Shown here: in pieces, positions 1 through 5,164 of the stretch
Position numbering within the stretch: position 1 is the stretch's first letter
How the letters are laid out: the number at the start of each line of letters is the position of its first letter
DNA from: Syntrophomonadaceae bacterium
GTDB lineage: Bacteria > Bacillota > Dethiobacteria > DTU022
Assembly (NCBI GenBank): GCA_007127255.1
Contig: SKZS01000089.1
Span: 1-5,809 of the forward strand
Length of the DNA: 5,809 nt
Reading direction: 5' to 3'
The notes under the pieces: generated by a model
What the model saw: the letters and a program-made list of their open reading frames with translations, nothing else
Database searches by the model: none
What the model was told of the DNA's origin: nothing
Translations under genes and position numbers: made by a program

Positions 1-885
1 AAGAGTGACTTTAAGGGTATTTTAAAGGAAATGGCAGGAAAACCGGTTACCGTGCGTCTTTTAGATCCTCCCCTGCATGAATTCTTGCCGGACCGGGAAG
101 AGCTTTTATTGGAAGTAGATCGCATGCAAAGGGAAAGCGGAGACGCTGAATTGTTGCAGTTTAAAGAAAAACTGCTGCAAAAAGTGCAGTCCCTGGCAGA
201 ATACAACCCCATGCTCGGCCATCGTGGTTGCCGTCTTGGCCTGGTCTATCCGGAAATATACCGCATGCAGGTTAGGGCGCTGTTATTAGCTGCTTTTGAA
301 CTCCTTGCTGAGGGAGTACCTATTGAACAATTACAACCGGAAATCATGATTCCCCTGGTCGGGCATCGTGAAGAGATGGAAATGATGAAGGATCTTGTCG
401 ATAGTGAAGCTTTAGCGGTTTTTGATGAACAGGGCGCTAAGATCCCTTACCTGGTCGGAACGATGATTGAACTGCCCCGGGCCTGTCTGATCGCCGATCA
501 ACTGGCAGAAGCAGCATCGTTTTTTTCTTTTGGCACCAATGATCTGACCCAAACCACCCTCGGTTACAGCCGGGACGATTCAGAAGGAAAATATTTGCCC
601 TTTTACCTGCAGAAAAAAATATTAAAAGCAAATCCCTTTGCTGAAATTGATCGCGAAGGTGTCGGCAGACTGGTAGAGTTAGCGGTTGAAAAAGGCCTCT
701 CTGTAAGGCCGGATATAAAACTGGGAGTTTGCGGAGAGCATGGCGGAGATCCTTCTTCAATTGAATATTTTCACTTGGCTGGATTGGAATATGTCAGCTG
801 TTCGCCTTATCGCGTTCCCATAGCCCGCCTGGCCGCAGCCAGGGCCGCCCTGCCTACAAATAATAATAAAAAGAATAAATCTTGA
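1..885 (+). CDS. ppdK: Pyruvate, phosphate dikinase, C-terminal part (5' end outside window)
   Basis: PPDK interconverts pyruvate + ATP + Pi and phosphoenolpyruvate + AMP + PPi in the cytoplasm. The reading frame is open from base 1, so the Met codon at 31 is internal, not a start. 294 codons are visible; the family is about 870-900 residues, so the ATP-grasp and phosphohistidine domains lie upstream. What remains is most of the PEP/pyruvate-binding TIM barrel. Visible family signatures, in local residue numbers, are RLLDPPLHEFLP (19-30), which carries a substrate-binding Arg, GTNDLTQ (178-184) with a presumed Mg2+-binding Asp at 181, and CGEHGG (244-249) with the catalytic proton-donor Cys at 244. 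The end (SCSPYRVPIARLAAARAAL) is typical, followed by a short Asn/Lys-rich tail before TGA. The next gene begins 82 bases on without an obvious terminator between. In anaerobes the enzyme can run in the gluconeogenic or the glycolytic, PPi-using direction; the sequence does not say which. Confidence 0.97.
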   Translation, partial: KSDFKGILKEMAGKPVTVRLLDPPLHEFLPDREELLLEVDRMQRESGDAELLQFKEKLLQKVQSLAEYNPMLGHRGCRLGLVYPEIYRMQVRALLLAAFELLAEGVPIEQLQPEIMIPLVGHREEMEMMKDLVDSEALAVFDEQGAKIPYLVGTMIELPRACLIADQLAEAASFFSFGTNDLTQTTLGYSRDDSEGKYLPFYLQKKILKANPFAEIDREGVGRLVELAVEKGLSVRPDIKLGVCGEHGGDPSSIEYFHLAGLEYVSCSPYRVPIARLAAARAALPTNNNKKNKS

Positions 886-891
886 AATAGT

Positions 892-907
892 CTGTTGATA
901 TAAACAG
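892..907. repeat. Short inverted repeat in the ppdK-oxidoreductase spacer
   Basis: CTGTT (892-896) and AACAG (903-907) are perfect inverted arms around a 6-base AT-rich centre. It lies just after the ppdK stop. A run of six T follows at 918-923, but it starts ten bases beyond the stem and the stem is only 5 bp, so this is a poor terminator. It could be a small operator site or chance; no regulator can be named. Confidence 0.25.
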
Positions 908-930
908 GAGAACTATATTTTTTGGCGAAT

Positions 931-951
931 AGTTAAACAGTTAAAATAGTT
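931..951 (+). repeat. Imperfect tandem repeat with 8-base period upstream of the oxidoreductase
   Basis: AGTTAAA occurs at 931-937 and again at 939-945, with a degenerate third copy (TAGTT, 947-951), giving an 8-base period. It sits directly before the ribosome binding site of the next gene. It may be simple AT-rich sequence; a role in regulation or as an unstructured translation enhancer is only a guess. Confidence 0.25.
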
Positions 952-953
952 GC

Positions 954-959
954 AAGGAG
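954..959 (+). promoter_or_regulatory. Ribosome binding site that fixes a TTG start
   Basis: AAGGAG is followed by TGATC, so the stretch as a whole matches the 16S anti-Shine-Dalgarno well. It ends 8 bases before TTG at 968. The nearby ATG at 978 is out of frame, so this site supports TTG as the true start of the oxidoreductase. Confidence 0.85.
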
Positions 960-967
960 TGATCTAA

Positions 968-3052
968 TTGACCTACCATGATAACCAAGATTTAGCTTTA
1001 GACAGTATTCACCCACCCTGCCAGTCTGCCTGTCCCCTTCACCAGGGTGTCCGTGATTATTTGCTGGCTATAGCAACCGGAGACTTCGACCGAGCGCTGG
1101 CGATAATCAAAGAAACGAATCCACTGCCTTTTGTTTGCGGAACAATTTGTGCCCATCACTGTGAAGATGAGTGCCGCCGCAATGATGTGGACAAACCTCC
1201 TTCCGTTCGCGGTCTAAAACGTTTTGCCCTTGAATACGGCAAAGCTAAAATACTGCCGCCTGAAGGTGAACCTGACCTTAAAGGCAAGGTTGCGGTAATC
1301 GGTGCCGGTCCTTCGGGCTTGACAGCCGCTTTCGACCTGGCCCGCAGGGGAGCAGAGGTAACAGTTTTTGATCAGGAAGAATCGGCTGGAGGAGCTGTCC
1401 GTCATTATATTCCCCTCTACCGCCTTCCGGACGAAGCTATTGATCAAGATATCAGTGAAATTGCCGAGCAGGGTGTTGAGTTTAAATTCGGAGTTGAACT
1501 GGGCAAGGATATAACCATCGAGCAGTTGGAACAGGAAGGTTTTAAATCCATACTGCTGGCCATGGGTTTGCCGGTCAGTCGTGGTTTAAATATCCCCGGA
1601 GCCGAGGGAGAAGGTATTCTTTATGCCCTGCCTTTTCTTAAGGCGGTTAAGCGAGAAGGATTTAAGTTTGAAGGCAGCCCCAATGTTATTGTAATCGGTG
1701 GGGGCAATGTGGCCATGGATGTTGCCCGTTCAGCCCTGCGTGCAGGCGCTGCTAAAGTCAGGATGGCCTGTTTGGAAAGTGATGATGAAATGCCTGCATT
1801 TGAGTGGGAAATTGAGGAAGCAAGGGAAGAAGGGGTTGAGTTTAACACCTCATGGGGTCCCGATACTATTAAGCGGGAAAATGGTAAAGTAACCGGCATG
1901 GAAGTAGTTGAGTGCAGTTGCGTTTTTGATGAAGAAGGCCGCTTTAACCCGACCCTGAATAAAGAAAATAAGGAAGTTTTAGAAGGAGATATCGTTGTTT
2001 TTGCCATTGGCCAGGGAGGAGATCCCGAACCGCTGCGCGGGGAGATCGATATTGACGATCGCGGCCGCGTTGTATTTAACCCAAACAAGATGACTACGAG
2101 CAGGGAAGGGGTTTTTAGCTGCGGTGAAATGATTACCGGTCCCGGTTCTGCTGTTGAAGCTATGGGCAACGGGCGCCTTGCTGCGCAGGCTGTTGCCAGT
2201 TATCTCAAGGGCGCAATCTTTGACAGTGCCAGGGTTGAACTCGAAGAAAAACCTGTCCTTGACAAGCTTGATGAAAAAGTGGCAGAAGAAATTGATCGTA
2301 TGGAGCGTTACGATATTCCGATGATCACTCCAGAAGAAAGAGTGCGTCATTTTAAGCAGGCTGAGCTTGGGTATGATGTAGAGACAGCAGTATGTGAAGC
2401 TCGGCGCTGCCTGACCTGTGCCGCGGGCGCCTGGCAGGATGAAGATCTTTGTGTTCACTGCCTGACATGTGTTCGTATTTGTCCCTACGATGTGCCGATA
2501 GTTAATGAAGAAGGGAAAGTGGAGGTTCGCAATGAGCAATGTCAGGCTTGCGGGCTCTGCCTTAGTTTTTGCCCTGTGTATGCAATTAAGTTTCGCGCAC
2601 CTTATGTCGAAGATGCTGCTAACTCAATTGAACCCGCCGTTGAAAAACTGCTGGCTAAGAGTAACGGTGAACCATCGGTCCTGGCTATAACCTGTTCCTA
2701 CGGGGCCTTTGCCCTGCCCGAATTCGTTAATAAGGAATTCAAGAGCGTTGGTGTGGTCCGTTATCCCTGTGTCGGCAAGCTTGATACTGCCCACTTTTTA
2801 AAAGCAATTGAGGCCGGAGTTGATAAAGTGGTCGTCGTCGGCTGTAGTGAAAGTGATAAGTTTAACTGTCAATACAAGGATATCAGCTACTGGTCGGAGA
2901 GAAAAGCTGCTCACGCCGGTGATTTGCTAGAGATGCTGGGTATGGAACGTTACGATATTGCCTATACAGAGATAGCCGGCGAAGAGCTTGACAAATTTGA
3001 ACAACTTGTTGCTGAAGCGTTGATAAAGCCGGAGCCTGTGGAAGAAGAATAA
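968..3052 (+). CDS. GltD/NfnB-like FAD-NAD(P) oxidoreductase fused to 2x[4Fe-4S] ferredoxin and MvhD-like domain
   Basis: Probable cytoplasmic electron-transfer flavoprotein of 694 aa, starting at TTG behind a strong RBS. Residues 15-95 form a GltD/DPYD-type helical Fe-S domain (C18, C22, C57, C61, C65, C69; then the typical SVRGLKRFA). Residues 105-475 form the two-Rossmann oxidoreductase, with FAD motif GAGPSG (112-117), nucleotide motif GGGNVAMD (244-251), and a C-terminal flavin motif VFSCGE (382-387) where the family usually has GD. After RCLTC (480-484) come two ferredoxin motifs, CxxCxxCxxxCP at 495-506 and 525-536. Residues 570-685 resemble MvhD, the hydrogenase/heterodisulfide reductase delta subunit, with C576, C601, C626 and C634 as likely [2Fe-2S] ligands. 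By family, electrons would pass between NAD(P)H, FAD, the clusters and an external partner. That partner is not in the window. There are no membrane segments or signal peptide. The gene is probably not glutamate synthase: no large subunit is adjacent, and the added domains are foreign to GltD. Domain calls are confident; substrate and direction are unknown. Confidence 0.9.
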   Translation: MTYHDNQDLALDSIHPPCQSACPLHQGVRDYLLAIATGDFDRALAIIKETNPLPFVCGTICAHHCEDECRRNDVDKPPSVRGLKRFALEYGKAKILPPEGEPDLKGKVAVIGAGPSGLTAAFDLARRGAEVTVFDQEESAGGAVRHYIPLYRLPDEAIDQDISEIAEQGVEFKFGVELGKDITIEQLEQEGFKSILLAMGLPVSRGLNIPGAEGEGILYALPFLKAVKREGFKFEGSPNVIVIGGGNVAMDVARSALRAGAAKVRMACLESDDEMPAFEWEIEEAREEGVEFNTSWGPDTIKRENGKVTGMEVVECSCVFDEEGRFNPTLNKENKEVLEGDIVVFAIGQGGDPEPLRGEIDIDDRGRVVFNPNKMTTSREGVFSCGEMITGPGSAVEAMGNGRLAAQAVASYLKGAIFDSARVELEEKPVLDKLDEKVAEEIDRMERYDIPMITPEERVRHFKQAELGYDVETAVCEARRCLTCAAGAWQDEDLCVHCLTCVRICPYDVPIVNEEGKVEVRNEQCQACGLCLSFCPVYAIKFRAPYVEDAANSIEPAVEKLLAKSNGEPSVLAITCSYGAFALPEFVNKEFKSVGVVRYPCVGKLDTAHFLKAIEAGVDKVVVVGCSESDKFNCQYKDISYWSERKAAHAGDLLEMLGMERYDIAYTEIAGEELDKFEQLVAEALIKPEPVEEE

Positions 3053-3077
3053 ATAAGAATTTAACAGTAAAAAATTC

Positions 3078-3115
3078 AAGGCCCCGGCATCTTAGAGGTT
3101 GCCGGGGCCTTTTTT
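3078..3115 (+). terminator. Strong intrinsic terminator after the oxidoreductase gene
   Basis: A perfect 12-bp GC-rich stem pairs 3078-3089 (AAGGCCCCGGCA) with 3100-3111 around a 10-base loop. The stem runs into a T tract at 3110-3115. It begins 25 bases after the TAA stop. It should end transcripts from the ppdK/oxidoreductase side and insulate dnaG-rpoD, which then needs its own promoter. Confidence 0.95.
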
Positions 3116-3124
3116 GATGATCCG

Positions 3125-3153
3125 GCAGGAAAGGGGATTAGACTGTCGAATAA
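3125..3153 (+). promoter_or_regulatory. Candidate sigma-H-type promoter upstream of dnaG
   Basis: GCAGGAAAG (3125-3133) fits the Bacillus sigma-H -35 pattern RnAGGAwWW at 8 of 9 places. GTCGAATAA (3145-3153) fits the -10 pattern RnnGAATww fully. The gap is 11 bases, within one base of the usual spacing as I recall it. It follows directly after the terminator and points at dnaG-rpoD; the B. subtilis rpoD operon is known to have a sigma-H promoter. Short degenerate motifs can occur by chance, so this is tentative. Confidence 0.35.
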
Positions 3154-3156
3154 GAA

Positions 3157-3162
3157 TATAAT
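3157..3162 (+). promoter_or_regulatory. Isolated consensus -10 hexamer (TATAAT)
   Basis: A perfect TATAAT lies between the terminator and dnaG, but the sequence 16-18 bases upstream does not resemble TTGACA and no TG extension precedes it. It may be a weak sigma-A promoter, or AT-rich sequence around the start of the sigma-H-like promoter. Initiation here would fall near 3169. Confidence 0.25.
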
Positions 3163-3165
3163 GCA

Positions 3166-3248
3166 GAGATGAAAAAGTCTATCTCATGAGGGGAGGCCGC
3201 GTCCGGGTAGTAAAAAATCTGTAAAAGCACGGTAATCTACCTCGTCTC
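3166..3248 (+). other. Possible folded leader in the dnaG upstream region, no gene seen
   Basis: The 3116-3331 stretch has no credible ORF. Within it, the continuous segment 3237-3248 can pair with two separate upstream segments: GGTAG (3206-3210) with CTACC (3237-3241), and GAGATGA (3166-3172) with TCGTCTC (3242-3248, one G-U pair). The 3166-3170 segment can instead pair with ATCTC (3181-3185), so two mutually exclusive folds exist on paper. I recognise no known riboswitch or small RNA motif and no tRNA signature. The stems are short and could be chance. Confidence 0.25.
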
Positions 3249-3268
3249 AGTTTCAGGGATGGGGTTTT

Positions 3269-3277
3269 TGTTATACT
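3269..3277 (+). promoter_or_regulatory. Candidate extended -10 sigma-A promoter for dnaG-rpoD
   Basis: TGTTATACT is a TGn-extended -10 (TATACT at 3272-3277). The best -35 at a 16-base spacer is GTTTCA (3250-3255), only 3 of 6 matches; extended -10 promoters tolerate weak -35 boxes. The predicted start is near 3284, giving a leader of about 48 bases before the dnaG ATG. Confidence 0.45.
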
Positions 3278-3331
3278 GCGTCTGCTGGGTGTGTGGTTTA
3301 AGTATTTAACATTAAGTGATGGGTGTTGACT

Positions 3332-5164
3332 ATGTCACAGGGAATACCGGAAGACATAATTGATGAGATCAGGCAGCGCACAGATCTGGTCGGCCTGGTC
3401 GGTGAGTACCTCAAGCTGGAAAGAAGGGGTAAAAACATGGTCGGTCTTTGCCCTTTTCACAGCGAGAAAACTCCGTCCTTTTCGGTGTCTCCCGATAAAC
3501 AGCTTTATTACTGTTTCGGCTGCGGTGCCTCGGGCAATGCTTTCAGCCTGATTATGCAGATGGAGAACATGACGTTTCCTGAAGCTGCCCGCACTCTGGC
3601 CGGCCGGGCGGGAGTTACTATTCCTGAACGTAAGTCGTCATCTGCTGAAGATAATATAAAAGAAAAAATATACAAATTAAATGAGCTGGCAGTGCTCTAT
3701 TATGCTCACCATCTTCATAAAGCCGAGGCCGGAAAAAAGGCTTTAGAATATTTACTAAAAAGAGGAATTAAACAGGAGACGATAGAATTATTTAAAATAG
3801 GATATGCTCCACCTGACTGGACCGGGTTTTTTGATTATGCTCACAAAAAAGGAGCCCAACCCGGTTTGATAGTAAAAGGGGGACTTGCTTCACCAGGCAG
3901 GGAAAAGGGCTATTACGATCGTTTCCGGAACAGGGTTATTTTCCCGATATTTAACATGAGCGGGAAGGTCGCCGGTTTTGGAGGCCGGGCTCTCGAAGAA
4001 GGGGAAAAAAGCGGGCCCAAATACTTAAATTCACCGGAAACGCCCGTTTTTAACAAGGGTAGTATGCTATACGGTTTGAACCTGGCACGCGACGAAATCC
4101 GTCGTCAAAAAAAAGCAGTAGTTATGGAAGGCTATACAGATGTAATAACAGCCTTTCAAGCCGGCCTCAAGAATGCTGTCGCTTCCCTGGGAACTGCTCT
4201 TACCGCGGAACAGGGGCGTCTGCTTCGCAACCAGGCTGATACAGTGGTAACTGCTTATGATTCTGATAGCGCCGGTGAAGCCGCAACCTGGAGAGGTTTG
4301 GCCGTGCTGCAATCTACGGGATGCCTGGTGCAGGTTGCCGATCTTCCCGCAGACACAGATCCCGATAACTATATCAGGGAAAAAGGTCCGGAGAACTTTA
4401 AAAATCTAATTGATAATGCCAGGCCGCTGATGGAATACCGCCTGGAGCAGCTTAAAAGAAAATTTAATTTGCAGTCTGACAAAGGCAGAATTGATTATAC
4501 TGAAGAGTTAATGCCTTTTCTGCTTGCCGCAGTCAACCAGGTTGAACAGGATTATTATCTGAAAAGAGCTGCTGAAGAAATGGATATTAACGAAGATGCC
4601 CTTAGAAGCGAACTGAAAAAAAGACGAACCAGCAGCAGCCGTTACAAAGAAACAGGACAAAAAGAGTTGTTTGAGGAACGGCAAGAAATAAAAATCAGGC
4701 TCGAAGAAAAAATTATTATATCTTTAATGCTGCAGAGCAAGGAAATAGCTGAACTAGCGAGAACTCTTTTAAAGTTAGAATATATAGATGAACCGAAAAT
4801 TAAAAAAATTATTGAAGAGATTTGGAACCTTGCGGCAGGAGAAACAGTCTTCAGTGCAGAAAAACTCTTGAACCGTTTTGAAGATCAGGAGATTACAAAA
4901 ATAATTACCGAGGCGGTAACCGAACCATCTTTGCAGGATCTGCCGCCCCAAATAGCGAAGCGTAATGTTGAAGACAGTATAAAAAGATTGCACAAAACCT
5001 GGGTTAACAAAAAACTAAGAGATCTAAGGAAAAAGCGGGAAGACTGTGAAGCCCGGGGGTTGCTTGAAGAAGCAAACAAGTTATTTCTTGAAGAACAGGA
5101 ATTGTCGATTAAAAAAGATAATGGACCTTACCGCTTTAGAAAAGGAGGGGAGTTCAATGGCTAA
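3332..5164 (+). CDS. dnaG: DNA primase
   Basis: DnaG makes the short RNA primers for lagging-strand and origin replication, working with the DnaB-type replicative helicase. The 610-aa product has the family's usual length and order. An N-terminal CHC2 zinc-binding domain has C40, H43, C61 and C64 (CPFH...CFGC). The RNA polymerase core follows, including YYDRFRNRVIFPI and the FGGRAL motif. The TOPRIM catalytic segment has acidic residues E266 (in EGYTDV), D310 and D312 (AYDSDSAG). A Lys/Glu-rich helical C-terminal part (from about 450) matches the helicase-binding domain in position. I chose ATG at 3332 because MSQGIPEDIIDEIRQRTD aligns with typical DnaG N-termini. GTG at 3323, three codons upstream, has a poorer SD context. 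The SD for 3332 is weak (GGTG at 3322-3325). The gene overlaps rpoD by 8 bases, the standard dnaG-rpoD operon layout. All catalytic and zinc residues I can check are present. Confidence 0.98.
   Translation: MSQGIPEDIIDEIRQRTDLVGLVGEYLKLERRGKNMVGLCPFHSEKTPSFSVSPDKQLYYCFGCGASGNAFSLIMQMENMTFPEAARTLAGRAGVTIPERKSSSAEDNIKEKIYKLNELAVLYYAHHLHKAEAGKKALEYLLKRGIKQETIELFKIGYAPPDWTGFFDYAHKKGAQPGLIVKGGLASPGREKGYYDRFRNRVIFPIFNMSGKVAGFGGRALEEGEKSGPKYLNSPETPVFNKGSMLYGLNLARDEIRRQKKAVVMEGYTDVITAFQAGLKNAVASLGTALTAEQGRLLRNQADTVVTAYDSDSAGEAATWRGLAVLQSTGCLVQVADLPADTDPDNYIREKGPENFKNLIDNARPLMEYRLEQLKRKFNLQSDKGRIDYTEELMPFLLAAVNQVEQDYYLKRAAEEMDINEDALRSELKKRRTSSSRYKETGQKELFEERQEIKIRLEEKIIISLMLQSKEIAELARTLLKLEYIDEPKIKKIIEEIWNLAAGETVFSAEKLLNRFEDQEITKIITEAVTEPSLQDLPPQIAKRNVEDSIKRLHKTWVNKKLRDLRKKREDCEARGLLEEANKLFLEEQELSIKKDNGPYRFRKGGEFNG
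5143..5148 (+). promoter_or_regulatory. Strong ribosome binding site for rpoD inside the dnaG 3' end
   Basis: AGGAGG followed by GG lies 8 bases before the rpoD ATG at 5157 and within the last codons of dnaG. It is far stronger than the dnaG site, so rpoD should be translated more efficiently than dnaG from the shared mRNA, which suits the much higher cellular need for sigma factor than for primase. Confidence 0.9.

Noticed and set aside
31..33. ATG as start of a short 284-aa gene at the left edge
   Set aside because: The frame is open to base 1 and the ten upstream codons continue PPDK homology (SDFKGI), so this is an internal Met of a truncated gene.
437..760. 107-codon minus-strand ORF inside ppdK
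   Set aside because: It is antisense to conserved PPDK catalytic motifs and has no recognisable domain.
882..919. Sigma-A promoter in the ppdK-oxidoreductase spacer (TTGAAA or TTGATA with TATATT)
   Set aside because: The spacers are 26 and 13 bases, both outside the usable range.
892..923. Terminator after ppdK
   Set aside because: The stem is only 5 bp and AT-rich, and the T run starts ten bases after it, so efficient termination is unlikely.
1979..2539. 186-codon minus-strand ORF, and another at 1621-2169
   Set aside because: Both lie antisense within the oxidoreductase, whose motifs are intact in the + frame. Their translations look compositionally biased and match no recognisable family.
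3132..3153. Alternative sigma-H -35 (AGGGGATTA at 3132-3140)
   Set aside because: It leaves only 4 bases to the -10 element; the match at 3125-3133 has proper spacing.
3323..3325. GTG as dnaG start, three codons upstream of ATG 3332
   Set aside because: It adds only Met-Leu-Thr, has no better Shine-Dalgarno, and ATG 3332 gives the normal DnaG N-terminus. It cannot be fully excluded.
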